Source of the DNA: Betaproteobacteria bacterium
Lineage (GTDB): Bacteria; Pseudomonadota; Gammaproteobacteria; Burkholderiales; Thiobacillaceae
Reading direction: 5' to 3'
Length of the DNA: 64,000 bases
NCBI GenBank assembly: GCA_016873935.1
Contig: VGVT01000003.1
Span: forward strand, 1-64,000
Part shown: in pieces, positions 40,443-48,739 of the stretch
Layout of the letters: each line of letters begins with the position of its first letter
Position numbering within the stretch: the first letter of the stretch is position 1
The notes under the pieces: generated by a model
Seen by the model: the letters and a program-made list of their open reading frames with translations, nothing else
Told to the model about the DNA's origin: nothing
The model's database searches: none
Position numbers and translations under genes: made by a program

Positions 40443-41303
40443 ATGAACTTCGAAGAATTCGTGCTCGGCCACGAACCCGCCATACGGCTTTCGTTCTTTC
40501 TTGGGATCTTCGCCCTGGTGGCTCTATGGGAGTTGGCCGCGCCCCGCCGGGCGCTCACGGTCTCGAAGGCCCTGCGCTGGTCGAGCAACCTGACCCTGGT
40601 GGCGCTGAATACCCTCCTGCTACGCCTGCTCTTCCCCCTGGCGGCGGTGGGCGTGGCGGCCTTCGCGGCGGAACACGGCTGGGGTCTGCTGAACCACTTC
40701 CAGGTTCCCGCCGTCCTGGCCATTCCCCTGGCGGTCATCGCCATGGACTTCGTCATCTGGCTGCAGCACGTCATGGTCCACGCCGTGCCGGCCTTGTGGC
40801 GGCTGCACCGGGTGCACCACGCCGACCTGGATTACGACGTCACCACCGGGGCGCGTTTTCATCCCATCGAGATCCTCCTTTCCATGCTCATCAAGTTCGC
40901 CACCATCGTGGTACTGGGCCCGCCGGTGGTGGCCGTGGTGATCTTCGAGGTGCTGCTCAATGCCACCGCCATGTTCAACCACGGCAACATCCGTCTGCCG
41001 GCAGGGATTGACCGGGTGCTGCGCTGGTTCGTGGTGACGCCGGACATGCACCGGGTGCATCACTCGGTGGAGGACGACGAATGCAATTCCAACTTCGGCT
41101 TCAACCTGCCCTGGTGGGATCGCCTGTTCGGCACCTACCGCGACCAGCCGCGCGCCGGGCATGAGGGCATGAGCATCGGTATCCGCGGTTACGACAACCC
41201 GCGCGAGGTGGATCGCCTCGACGGCATGCTGATCCTGCCGTTCCGGGGCGAGATCACCGACTACGCCATCAACCGGCGCAACTTCGAAGAGGTGGCGAAA
41301 TGA
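40443..41303 (+). CDS. Sterol desaturase/fatty acid hydroxylase superfamily protein
   Basis: A 286-residue membrane enzyme with four or so helices. The histidine boxes are HVMVH (about 115), HRVHHAD (about 129), FNHGNIR (about 180) and HRVHHSVEDDE (about 203), forming a di-iron site as in fatty acid hydroxylases. The start has AGGAG upstream. It overlaps the TVP38 gene by ATGA. The product is likely a hydroxylated or desaturated lipid; the substrate is unknown. Confidence 0.88.
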   Translation: MNFEEFVLGHEPAIRLSFFLGIFALVALWELAAPRRALTVSKALRWSSNLTLVALNTLLLRLLFPLAAVGVAAFAAEHGWGLLNHFQVPAVLAIPLAVIAMDFVIWLQHVMVHAVPALWRLHRVHHADLDYDVTTGARFHPIEILLSMLIKFATIVVLGPPVVAVVIFEVLLNATAMFNHGNIRLPAGIDRVLRWFVVTPDMHRVHHSVEDDECNSNFGFNLPWWDRLFGTYRDQPRAGHEGMSIGIRGYDNPREVDRLDGMLILPFRGEITDYAINRRNFEEVAK

Positions 41304-41965
41304 ACAAGGCCCTGCCGCGCATCCTCATCGGCCTGGTTCTGCTCGCCGCCATCACCGCCGCCATCCTGCATCGCGACCGCTTCGACGCCGCCGCCCTGCA
41401 AGCCTGGGTCGAAGGCGCCGGGGCGGCGGGCCCGCTGTTGTTCATGGCCGCCTATGCCCTCGCCACGGTGCTGTTCCTGCCCGGCTCGGTGCTGACCCTG
41501 GCCGGCGGCGCCCTGTTCGGGCCGCTGTGGGGCACCCTGTGGAACCTGACCGGGGCGACGCTAGGCGCCTCCCTCGCCTTCCTCATCGCCCGCTACCTCG
41601 GCTCGGACTGGGTCACGCGCAAGGCCGGTCCGCGCCTGCAAGGCCTCAACGACGGAGTGAGCGCCGAAGGCTGGCGATTCGTCGCCTTCGTGCGCCTGGT
41701 GCCGTTGTTTCCCTTCAACCTGCTCAACTACGCCCTGGGCCTGACGCGCATCCCCTTCCTCGCCTACGTGCTGGCTTCCTGGGTGTTCATGCTGCCCGGC
41801 GCACTGGCCTACACCTGGCTCGGCCATGCCGGACGCGAAGCCCTGACGGGTGGCGAGGGCATGATCCGCAACATCCTCATCGCCCTGGCCCTGCTCGCGG
41901 CCGTGGCCTTCATCCCCCGGCTGCTCAAGCGTCTGCGCGCCAAGGCCGCCACCCCGCCCCATTGA
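41300..41965 (+). CDS. TVP38/TMEM64 (VTT-domain) membrane protein
   Basis: A 221-residue protein. The VTT (SNARE-associated) domain has AYALATVLFLPGSVLTLAGGALFGPLWGTLWNLTGATLGASLAFLIARYLG in sections, then FVRLVPLFPFNLLNYALGLTRI. Family members are implicated in lipid or anion movement and frequently accompany Lpd/MerA-like oxidoreductases such as the one at 58838. It is coupled to the hydroxylase and lies 8 bp before arsM. Confidence 0.88.
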   Translation: MNKALPRILIGLVLLAAITAAILHRDRFDAAALQAWVEGAGAAGPLLFMAAYALATVLFLPGSVLTLAGGALFGPLWGTLWNLTGATLGASLAFLIARYLGSDWVTRKAGPRLQGLNDGVSAEGWRFVAFVRLVPLFPFNLLNYALGLTRIPFLAYVLASWVFMLPGALAYTWLGHAGREALTGGEGMIRNILIALALLAAVAFIPRLLKRLRAKAATPPH

Positions 41966-41973
41966 GGAAACCC

Positions 41974-43017
41974 ATGCACGAACTCGTCAAGGACTACTAC
42001 GGCAACCAACTCAAAAGCAGCGCCGACCTGCGCACCTCCGCCTGTTGCGATGCCAGCCTGATGCCGGAATGGATGAAGCCCCTGCTGGCGCGCATCCATC
42101 CGGAAGTCATGTCGCGCTATTACGGCTGCGGCCTGGTCTGCCCGACCCTGCTCGACGACCTCTCCGTACTCGACCTGGGCTGCGGTTCGGGCCGCGACGT
42201 CTACGCCCTGGCGCAACTGGTGGGAGAGGCGGGCAAGGTGGTGGGCGTGGACATGACCGAGGAACAACTGGCCGTGGCCGAGGCGCACCGCGAACATCAC
42301 CGCCATGCCTTCGGCTTCGCCCGCGACAACGTGGACTTCAAACTCGGCTACATCGAACGTCTGGACCAACTGGGCCTGGCTGATGCCAGCTTCGACGTGG
42401 TCGTCTCCAATTGCGTGGTGAATCTCTCCCCGGACAAGGAAGCCGTACTGCGCCAGGTCCGCCGCCTGCTCAAGACCGGCGGCGAGTTCTACTTCTCCGA
42501 CATCTACGCCGACCGCCGCGTCCCGTCCGAACTGCGCAACGACCCGGTGCTGTACGGCGAGTGCCTGGGCGGCGCGCTGTACTGGAACGACTTCCTGCAC
42601 CTCGCCCGCCGCTGCGGCTTCGCCGACCCGCGCCTGGTGGAAGACCGGCCCATCGCCCTCACCGATCCGGCCATGGCGGCGCGGGTCGGCAACACCCGCT
42701 TCTTCTCCGCCACCTACCGCCTGTTCAAGCTGGACGGCCTGGAACCCGAGTGCGAGGACTACGGCCAGGCGGTGGTCTACAAGGGCGGGGTGCCCAACCA
42801 GGAAGCCCGCTTCAACCTCGACAAGCACCACGCCATCGAAGCGGGCCGCGTCTTCCCCGTGTGCGGCAACACCTGGCGCATGCTCGCCGACACCCGCTTC
42901 GCGCCGTACTTCGAGTTCATCGGCGACTTCTCCCGCCACCACGGCATCTTCGCGGGCTGCGGGGGCGGGCTGCCGTTCGACGCGGAGAAATCGGACTCCG
43001 GCGCGGGTTGCTGCTGA
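41974..43017 (+). CDS. arsM: Arsenite S-adenosylmethyltransferase (ArsM-like)
   Basis: A 347-residue class I methyltransferase. Motif I is VLDLGCGSGRDVYALA (about 70), followed by VGVDMTEEQL, VVSNCVVNLSPDKEAVL (about 150) and SDIYADRRVP. Conserved cysteines in SACCDAS, SNC and GECLGG fit the three-thiol arsenite site. The C-terminus ends GAGCC. ArsM methylates As(III). It pairs functionally with ArsS, encoded at 60313-61350, which uses dimethylarsenite. AGGAAA lies upstream of ATG 41974. Confidence 0.88.
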   Translation: MHELVKDYYGNQLKSSADLRTSACCDASLMPEWMKPLLARIHPEVMSRYYGCGLVCPTLLDDLSVLDLGCGSGRDVYALAQLVGEAGKVVGVDMTEEQLAVAEAHREHHRHAFGFARDNVDFKLGYIERLDQLGLADASFDVVVSNCVVNLSPDKEAVLRQVRRLLKTGGEFYFSDIYADRRVPSELRNDPVLYGECLGGALYWNDFLHLARRCGFADPRLVEDRPIALTDPAMAARVGNTRFFSATYRLFKLDGLEPECEDYGQAVVYKGGVPNQEARFNLDKHHAIEAGRVFPVCGNTWRMLADTRFAPYFEFIGDFSRHHGIFAGCGGGLPFDAEKSDSGAGCC

Positions 43018-43036
43018 CCAGTATCCAAGGCGAGCC

Positions 43037-43135
43037 GTAGGGTGGAGAAGTAGGGTGGAGAGGTAGGGTGGATAAGCGAAGCGCATCCACCTTCCACATC
43101 TGACATGTTGGATGCGCTTCGCTTATCCACCCTAC
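43037..43135. repeat. REP doublet with two extra GTAGGGTGGAGA units
   Basis: Two truncated 13-bp units at 43037 and 43050 precede a 29-bp GTAG-headed REP (43063-43091), a 15-nt spacer and its inverted partner (43107-43135). The stem arms are GGTGGAT and ATCCACC. It lies between arsM and nrsF. Confidence 0.9.
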
Positions 43136-43171
43136 GACTGATCCATGCCGGGCGCGGCAACGCCGCGCGCC

Positions 43172-43807
43172 TCACCAGCGCAGCACGATGGGCCCCAGCA
43201 GACGGCCGATGTAGGCGGTCATGGCCATGCCCGCGGTGTGCCAGATGGCGACAAAGGTGGGGGACGACTCCGGGCAGCTCAGGGCGTAGCCCATGGCGCC
43301 GAGCGCGCCCGCCAGCAACCCGCCGGCCCAGCCCGCTTGCCTTGGCCGGGTGGGCGCCAGGCCGCGCATGGCCCACAGTATTCCGGCCAGCGCCGGCAGC
43401 GAGAAGCCCAGCAAGGTCCACGGGCAGGTCAGCCAGGTCTGCCCGAACACCGCGTCGACTCGCTCCTGGGCGGGCGTCAGGAACAGGGTCGCGGCGCCGA
43501 TCAGCGCCATCGCGCCGACCGCGAGCCCCACCAGCAGGCGCGGCGTGAACAATTCGGCAACGGGCCGGGCGAGGCGGCTGGTGAGCAAGCCCGCGCCCAC
43601 CGCCAGCGCGGCGGCGTAGGCCAGCTTGACCCATGGGGCCGGCGTCTGAAAGCTCTCGGCGGGCAACGGGCCGATCAACCACAGGGCCAGCACGACGCTG
43701 CACAGCACGCCCATCAGCATGACCGGCAGCAGCCTGCGCGCCACCACGGCGCGCGGCGCGGGGCCCGCATCGCGGGCCAACATATCGATGAGTTGTTCGG
43801 TATGCAT
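43172..43807 (-). CDS. nrsF: NrsF (DUF1109) anti-sigma factor
   Basis: A 211-residue inner-membrane protein with six helices. Two conserved Cys followed by Pro are visible (C128 in TWLTCPW and C178 in ALSCPES); in Caulobacter NrsF two cysteines sense metal or oxidative stress. It lies 9 bp after the ECF sigma gene and would sequester that sigma factor. The upstream MHTEQLIDMLARDA is the usual cytoplasmic N-terminus. The stress sensed here is not known; copper and other thiophilic metals are candidates. Confidence 0.9.
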   Translation of the reverse strand: MHTEQLIDMLARDAGPAPRAVVARRLLPVMLMGVLCSVVLALWLIGPLPAESFQTPAPWVKLAYAAALAVGAGLLTSRLARPVAELFTPRLLVGLAVGAMALIGAATLFLTPAQERVDAVFGQTWLTCPWTLLGFSLPALAGILWAMRGLAPTRPRQAGWAGGLLAGALGAMGYALSCPESSPTFVAIWHTAGMAMTAYIGRLLGPIVLRW

Positions 43808-43816
43808 GGCTTTACC

Positions 43817-44455
43817 TCACAAGAAACACGAAGGGCCGCCCCGAGCGTTTCTTGGCCCCCTGGGGGGAGACGCGAGCGGAGCGAGCGTTTCGGGGGGGGC
43901 TTTCTTCACCTGTTCCACCAGACGCTTCAGGCCCCTGTGCACCAGTACCTTGATCGAGGCCACCGAGGCGCCCGTCCTGGCGGCGGCCTCGGCCACCGAC
44001 AGGCCTTCCAGCTTGGTCAGCTCGATCGCCCGCCGCTGCGTCTCCGGCAACGCGCGCAGGAGCACCGCCAGATCGCGTCTCGCATGCGGTTCGGCCGGCT
44101 CGCCGGCCAGTTCCGCCTCATCCACATCGTCGTATTCGTCGTGCAAGCCTTCCTTGCGATCCCGCCGGCGGAACAGATCGACCAACTTGTGGCGGGCGAT
44201 CGCCGTCAGCCAGGCGCTCACCGGAAAGGCCGGGTCGTAGGTGCCGCGCTGCAAATGCACCGCCAGCAAGGTTTCCTGCACCAGGTCCTCCACATCGTCG
44301 AGCAAGGTCGGCATGCGCCGGCGAAAAAAGCTTCTCAGCCGCGTCGCCATGAGCGCCAGGGTTTGCCGGTAGGCGCGCTCGTCGCCCGACTGCGCGGCCA
44401 TCCACAACGGGCGCAGGCGGTTTTCGACATCGGATGACGCGTGCTCTTCATTCAT
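43817..44455 (-). CDS. sigF: ECF sigma factor paired with NrsF (SigF-type)
   Basis: A protein of about 212 residues. Region 2 is RLRSFFRRRMPTLLDDVEDLVQETLLAVH with WLTAIARHKLVDLFRR; region 4 is LPETQRRAIELTKLEGLSVAEAAARTGASVASIKVLVHRGLKRL. The normal family end (LVEQVKK) is followed by a 25-residue extension (APPETLAPLASPPRG and on) written by a G/C-rich repeat. The annotated ATG at 44455 lies directly next to a perfect promoter minus-10 (CGAA at 44456-44459). Transcripts from that promoter may therefore begin inside the first codons and use a later start. Confidence 0.88.
   Translation of the reverse strand: MNEEHASSDVENRLRPLWMAAQSGDERAYRQTLALMATRLRSFFRRRMPTLLDDVEDLVQETLLAVHLQRGTYDPAFPVSAWLTAIARHKLVDLFRRRDRKEGLHDEYDDVDEAELAGEPAEPHARRDLAVLLRALPETQRRAIELTKLEGLSVAEAAARTGASVASIKVLVHRGLKRLVEQVKKAPPETLAPLASPPRGPRNARGGPSCFL
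43833..43901. repeat. C/G-rich repeat encoding the sigma factor tail
   Basis: CCCCCTGGGGGGAGACGCGAG and CGGAGCGAGCGTTTCGGGGG belong to a betaproteobacterial intergenic repeat type (as I recall). Here it is inside the 3' end of the sigma gene. Confidence 0.5.
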
Positions 44456-44481
44456 TTCGCGCGAGGACGGATTGGGGTTAC
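44456..44481 (-). promoter_or_regulatory. SigF-type promoter of the sigF-nrsF operon
   Basis: On the minus strand GTAACC (44481-44476), a 16-bp spacer and CGAA (44459-44456) match GTAACC-N16-CGAA exactly, the motif reported for Caulobacter SigF. Confidence 0.85.
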
Positions 44482-44529
44482 AGCGGCGGGCGCCAGGCTG
44501 AAAAAAATTTTCGGGATTTGAACACGCCT

Positions 44530-44555
44530 GTAACCCATTTGCCGATTTCAGCGAA
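44530..44555 (+). promoter_or_regulatory. SigF-type promoter of the thioredoxin-DoxX-CcdA operon
   Basis: GTAACC (44530-44535), a 16-bp spacer and CGAA (44552-44555) match the same motif exactly, 68 bp upstream of the thioredoxin gene. Confidence 0.88.
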
Positions 44556-44623
44556 TTGCCAAGTGTCTTGCCAAACACCAGCCATCGGGCTGGCACCTTC
44601 ACCCACCCCTACAGGAGCGCCCC

Positions 44624-45025
44624 ATGAACCGCCCGAGCCTCATGCAAACCCTCAAACTGACCGTCGCCGCATCGCTGCTGACGCTGAGCACCTGGGCCAG
44701 CGCCCTGGAATTGCTGCCGTTCAGCACGGCGCAACTGAGCGCCCTGCAGCAGCAAGGCAAACCCGTCGCCGTGCATTTCCACGCCGACTGGTGTTCAACC
44801 TGCGTGAATCAGGCCAAGTCGCTGGAAACCCTCAAAGCCGACCCGCAACTGCAAGGCATGACGGTGCTGGTGGCCAACTACGACCAGGAAAAAGACCTGC
44901 GCAAGAGCATGAAAGTGCGCTCGCAGTCGGTGATGGTGGTGTTCAAGGGCGCGCAGGAAGTCGCCCGCGTCAACGGGCAGACCCGGGCCAATGACATCAA
45001 GGCCGCATTCATCCGGGCGCTGTGA
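44624..45025 (+). CDS. Exported thioredoxin-family protein
   Basis: A 133-residue protein with a signal peptide (ending TWASA). The active site is HFHADWCSTCVNQAKSLE (CxxC with S-T), and the cis-Pro region is in MKVRSQSVMVVFKGAQEVAR, where Pro is replaced by Ser-Val. It probably acts in the periplasm, reduced by the CcdA protein at 45442. It is the first gene behind a perfect SigF-type promoter. Alternative in-frame ATG at 44642. Confidence 0.88.
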   Translation: MNRPSLMQTLKLTVAASLLTLSTWASALELLPFSTAQLSALQQQGKPVAVHFHADWCSTCVNQAKSLETLKADPQLQGMTVLVANYDQEKDLRKSMKVRSQSVMVVFKGAQEVARVNGQTRANDIKAAFIRAL

Positions 45026-45062
45026 GCCGCATCGTCCATCGCAACGGAGGAAGGAGCATCCG

Positions 45063-45437
45063 ATGAAAACCAAGGCGCTGAGCATCTTGCTATCCCTCGT
45101 TTTCCTCGCATCCGGCGGGGCAAAACTGGCGGGCCTGGAATTTGAAATCGCGGCATTCGAACGCTGGGGATATCCGTTGTGGTTCATGTACTTCATCGGC
45201 GCGGTTGAGGTGGCCGGAGGCATCGGCCTGCTCGTCGGTCGCCTCTCGGCGCTGGCTGGCGCGGGGCTGGCGGCGATGATGGTCGGCGCCATGGCAACCC
45301 ATGTCATCCATGCCGAATGGGGCATGCTGATTGCCGCCAGCGTGATCTTCACGCTATCGGCCGCGCGCGCCGTGATCGGTCGCGGCGACCTCATCGCGCT
45401 CGCATCGCGCAAGCCTCGACTCACCCTGCCTGCCTGA
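45063..45437 (+). CDS. DoxX-family membrane protein
   Basis: A 124-residue protein with four helices. LVFLASGGAKLAGLEFEIAAFERWGYPLWFMYFIGAVEVAGGIGLLVG (in parts) is the DoxX pattern. DoxX proteins occur in SigF regulons in Caulobacter. GGAGGAAGGAG precedes ATG 45063. It lies between the thioredoxin and CcdA genes in one operon. Confidence 0.88.
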   Translation: MKTKALSILLSLVFLASGGAKLAGLEFEIAAFERWGYPLWFMYFIGAVEVAGGIGLLVGRLSALAGAGLAAMMVGAMATHVIHAEWGMLIAASVIFTLSAARAVIGRGDLIALASRKPRLTLPA

Positions 45438-45441
45438 CGCC

Positions 45442-46167
45442 ATGACCAGCCCCACCGAACTCGGCCTGGCCTGGCTGGCGGGCAGCCTGACCACGCTCAA
45501 CCCCTGTGTCTTTCCCCTGCTGCCGCTGGTTCTTGGCGGCGCGCTGCAAGCCAACCGCTGGGCGCCGGTGGCCATGGGGGCGGGCATGGTCGCCATGTTT
45601 GCCGGCCTGGGATTGGTGGTCGGCGTCGCCGGCGACGCCTTGGGCATCGACCCCGACCTGATCCGGGTGGTGGGCGCCTGGCTGCTCATAGGCTTCGGGC
45701 TGGTCATGCTGGTGCCGGTGCTGAACGAGCGATTCACCCGCCTGGTCACTCCCCTGGCCAGTGGCGCCAACGCCGCCACCACCCGCCTGGACAGCGGATC
45801 GCTGGGCGGCGCGTTCGCCACCGGCGCCCTGCTCGGCATGGTGTGGAGCCCCTGTTCGGGTCCCATGCTGGCCAGCGCGCTCACCCTGGTCGCCAGCGAG
45901 GGCGGCGCGGCGCGCGGCACCCTGATCCTGGGCACCTTCGGCCTCGGCGCCGCCTCGGTGCTGGTGGCCGTGGCCTATGCCTCGCGCAGCGGCTTCGGCA
46001 AGGTGAGAGGCTGGGTGCTCGCCCACATGAACAACGTGAAGAAGGCGTTCGGCCTGTTCGTGCTGCTGGTCGGCGTGGCCATACTCAGCGGCGGCGACAA
46101 ATGGCTGGAAGCCCAACTGGTGCACATCCTGCCGCAGGGCTGGATAGACCTGACCACCCGCTTTTGA
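45442..46167 (+). CDS. CcdA/DsbD-type thiol-disulfide transporter
   Basis: A 241-residue protein with six helices. The two redox cysteines are in NPCVFPLLPLVLGGAL (about 22) and MVWSPCSGPMLAS (about 138). It passes electrons from cytosolic thioredoxin to the periplasm; the exported thioredoxin at 44624 is the likely acceptor. It starts 4 bp after doxX. REP sequences lie just after its stop. Confidence 0.92.
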   Translation: MTSPTELGLAWLAGSLTTLNPCVFPLLPLVLGGALQANRWAPVAMGAGMVAMFAGLGLVVGVAGDALGIDPDLIRVVGAWLLIGFGLVMLVPVLNERFTRLVTPLASGANAATTRLDSGSLGGAFATGALLGMVWSPCSGPMLASALTLVASEGGAARGTLILGTFGLGAASVLVAVAYASRSGFGKVRGWVLAHMNNVKKAFGLFVLLVGVAILSGGDKWLEAQLVHILPQGWIDLTTRF

Positions 46168-46186
46168 GGCGACTGTTGGCTGAACC

Positions 46187-46310
46187 GTAGGGTGGAGAGG
46201 TAGGGTGGAGAGGTAGGGTGGAGAGGTAGGGTGGAGAGGTAGGGTGGATAAGCGCAGCGCATCCACCATTTCACGCCACAAGGTGGATGCGCTGCGCTTA
46301 TCCACCCTAC
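46187..46310. repeat. REP doublet with four tandem 13-bp units
   Basis: Four perfect GTAGGGTGGAGAG units (46187-46238) lead into a 29-bp REP (46239-46267), a spacer and the inverted REP (46282-46310). It separates the convergent ccdA-type gene and senC. Confidence 0.93.
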
Positions 46311-46313
46311 GCC

Positions 46314-48686
46314 TCAAATCCTCAACGTGATAGGCTCCACCGCCTCGCCCTGGGGCAGCACGCGGCCGATGGCGGCGGCGTGGGCATAGCCCAGGCGGCG
46401 CAGTTCGGCCAGACAGGCTTCGGCCCGGTCGGCCGGCACGCCGGCGAGCAGGCCGCCGGCGGTTTGCGGGTCGAAGAGCAGGGGGTAGGCCGGGTGGTTG
46501 ACGGCCGCTTCCTGGTTGCGCAGCGCGCGGCGCAGGCGCACGTTGGCGGGTTGCAGGGAACTCAGGATGCCGGCGGCGGCGGTTTCCCGGGCGCCTTCCA
46601 GCAAGGGCAGGGCGTCCAGTTCCAGTTCCGCATCCACGCCGGAGGGCTTGGTCATTTCCACCAGATGACCCAGCAGGCCGAAGCCGGTGAGATCGGTGCA
46701 GGCCCGGGCGCCGTGGGCCAGGAGGCAGGCGGCGGCGGCCCGGTTGGAGACCTGCATGGAATCCAGGGCGGCGTCGATCCAGCGGCCTTTGGCGGCCAAG
46801 CGGGCGTGCGCGGCGAGCAGGGTGCCGGTGCCGATGGGCTTGGTGAGGAGGAGCATGTCGCCGGGGGAGAGGCCGCCCTTGGTCATCACCCCGGCCAGGC
46901 TTTCGTCGATCAGGCCGTTGACGGCGAAGCCCAGGGCCAGCTCCCGGCCCTCGCCGGTGTGGCCGCCGACCAGGGCGCAGCCGGCTTCGTTGAGCACCGA
47001 AACGGCGCCGGACATCATCTGGAACAGGGTGTCTTCCACCTTGGCTTCCAGGCCGGGTGGCACGGTGGCGATGGCGGTGGCGGACTGGGCCTCGGCGCCC
47101 ATGGCGAAGACGTCGCCCAGGGCATGGCTGGCGGCGATGCGGCCGAACACCCAGGGGTCGTCGATGAAGGCGCGGAAGAAGTCCACCGTCTGCACCACGG
47201 CCTTGCCCGGCGGCACGCGCAGCACGGCGGCGTCGTCCGGGTCGGCCAGGCCGATGAGCACGTCGTCCCGCTGGATCGGCGAGTACGGTGCCCCCGGCTC
47301 GGAAAAACCGTCCGAGCCGCCCCCCGAGGGGGCCAAGTCGTTCTTGGGACTGCCCGGCGAACGACTTGAGAGCCGCGCCAGGGCCCGCGACAGCACGCTG
47401 GCGCCGACCTTGGCGCCGCAGCCGCCGCAGCGCATGGCCAGGGCGGAGATGGCCTGGGTCTGCTCGGCGGTCTCCAGGGGGATCGACTCCGCCACGGGTT
47501 TGGCCTGGCCCTGCATTTCATCCATGCCGGGCAGGTCGCTGAAGCGCTGCATGAAGCGCCGGTCGATGCGGTCCTTCCAGCGCCAGACCCAGTCGCCGCG
47601 GGCGAACAGGGCGCCGCGCGAGGCGATGGCATGGCGGTCGCCGGTGCTGATGAGGGCCAGCCAGCGGCGCTGCGGCCGGTACGCCTTCAGTGCTTGGTTG
47701 AGCAGCGACCGGCGCAGGTTTTCCGCCAGCACCGGCCCCATGCGCACGGCGAACACGCCGGCCTTTTCCAGGGGGCGGCTGATCATGGACGCGCAGTCGC
47801 CGGTGGCGAAGATGCGCGGGTCGGTCTCGGTTTGCAGGGTGTCGCTGACGCGGATGAAGCCCGCCTCGTCGAGGGCCAGGCCGGTGGCCGCCAGCCAGGC
47901 GGCGCCGCCGGCCTGGGTGACCCAGACCACCTCGTCCGCCGCCAGGGTGTCGCCACGCCGGGTCTGGAGCCGGCCGGGGGCCACTTCCACCACTTCCGCG
48001 TCCCGGTGCACGGCGATGCCGCGCTCGGCCAGCACGCCTTCGAAGGCGCGGCGCACGGCCCGGTTGTGGGTGGGCAGGATCTCGGCGCCTGCACTGAACA
48101 GGTGCACGGCCAGTTCGGCCGGGTCGCGCCCCTGGGCCTGGAGTTCCCGGCCCAGGCGGTAGTGCATGGCCAGGGCCAGTTCCACGCCGCCGGCGCCGGC
48201 CCCCACCACCGCCACCGTGGTGCGGCCCGCGTGTTCGCGCACCCGTTCCAGCAGGGCGCGCCAGCGCTCGCCGAACTGGCGGATGGGCTTCACCGGCACG
48301 GCGTGGGCGTCGGCCCCGGCGACATGGCTCAGGCGCGGGGTGGAGCCGATGTTGATGGACAGCAGGTCGTAGGCCACCGGCGGACGCTGTCGGCAGATCA
48401 CCCGCCGTTCCGTCCGGTCGATGCCCACCACCTCGTCCCGGTAGTAACGGGCGCCGGCGAACTCGGCCAGGCGGCGCACGTCGATGTGGATGTCCTCGCA
48501 GTCGTAATGGCCGGCGATGAAGCCGGGCAACATGCCGGAATAGGGGGTTTCGGTGTCGGTGCAGATCAGCGTCAGGCGCGCGCCGGGCAGCGGCCGCATG
48601 GCCCACATGCGCAGCGCCACGGCGTGGCTGTGGCCGCCGCCGATGAGGACGATGTCCCGCAGGATGGGGGATTCCGGGACGCGCAT
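46314..48686 (-). CDS. senC: SelD-type selenide water dikinase fused to FAD/NAD oxidoreductase (SenC)
   Basis: A 790-residue two-domain protein. Residues 1-380 are an NDH2-like FAD/NAD oxidoreductase (LIGGGHSHAVAL, VVGAGAGGVELALAM, IFATGDCASM). Residues 415-790 are a SelD kinase with MRCGGCGAKVG (Cys in place of Sec/Cys17) and LADPDDAAVL, HALGDVFAMGA and VGGHTGEGRE. It makes selenophosphate. An in-frame insertion of about 30 residues (SRSPGSPKNDLAPSGGGS and on), encoded by a palindromic element, sits after ALARL. It follows senB, so SenC fits the selenoneine pathway better than selenocysteine. Confidence 0.88.
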   Translation of the reverse strand: MRVPESPILRDIVLIGGGHSHAVALRMWAMRPLPGARLTLICTDTETPYSGMLPGFIAGHYDCEDIHIDVRRLAEFAGARYYRDEVVGIDRTERRVICRQRPPVAYDLLSINIGSTPRLSHVAGADAHAVPVKPIRQFGERWRALLERVREHAGRTTVAVVGAGAGGVELALAMHYRLGRELQAQGRDPAELAVHLFSAGAEILPTHNRAVRRAFEGVLAERGIAVHRDAEVVEVAPGRLQTRRGDTLAADEVVWVTQAGGAAWLAATGLALDEAGFIRVSDTLQTETDPRIFATGDCASMISRPLEKAGVFAVRMGPVLAENLRRSLLNQALKAYRPQRRWLALISTGDRHAIASRGALFARGDWVWRWKDRIDRRFMQRFSDLPGMDEMQGQAKPVAESIPLETAEQTQAISALAMRCGGCGAKVGASVLSRALARLSSRSPGSPKNDLAPSGGGSDGFSEPGAPYSPIQRDDVLIGLADPDDAAVLRVPPGKAVVQTVDFFRAFIDDPWVFGRIAASHALGDVFAMGAEAQSATAIATVPPGLEAKVEDTLFQMMSGAVSVLNEAGCALVGGHTGEGRELALGFAVNGLIDESLAGVMTKGGLSPGDMLLLTKPIGTGTLLAAHARLAAKGRWIDAALDSMQVSNRAAAACLLAHGARACTDLTGFGLLGHLVEMTKPSGVDAELELDALPLLEGARETAAAGILSSLQPANVRLRRALRNQEAAVNHPAYPLLFDPQTAGGLLAGVPADRAEACLAELRRLGYAHAAAIGRVLPQGEAVEPITLRI
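47288..47373. repeat. In-frame palindromic element in senC
   Basis: An 86-bp element with two perfect hairpins: CGGCTCGGA (47295-47303)/TCCGAGCCG (47311-47319) and AAGTCGTTC (47335-47343)/GAACGACTT (47359-47367). A CCCCCGAGGGGG palindrome lies between them. It leaves senC open and codes for SRSPGSPKNDLAPSGGGS. Confidence 0.92.
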
Positions 48687-48706
48687 GGTTCAGTTTCCTT
48701 TCAGCA

Positions 48707-48739
48707 GTAGGGTGGATGCGCTGCGCGTATCCACCCTAC
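48707..48739. repeat. Short REP palindrome between senB and senC
   Basis: A 33-bp compact form with GTAG at both feet. GGTGGAT and ATCCACC arms surround GCGCTGCGCGT. The GTAG on the minus strand supplies the TAG stop codon of senB (48736-48738). Confidence 0.88.
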
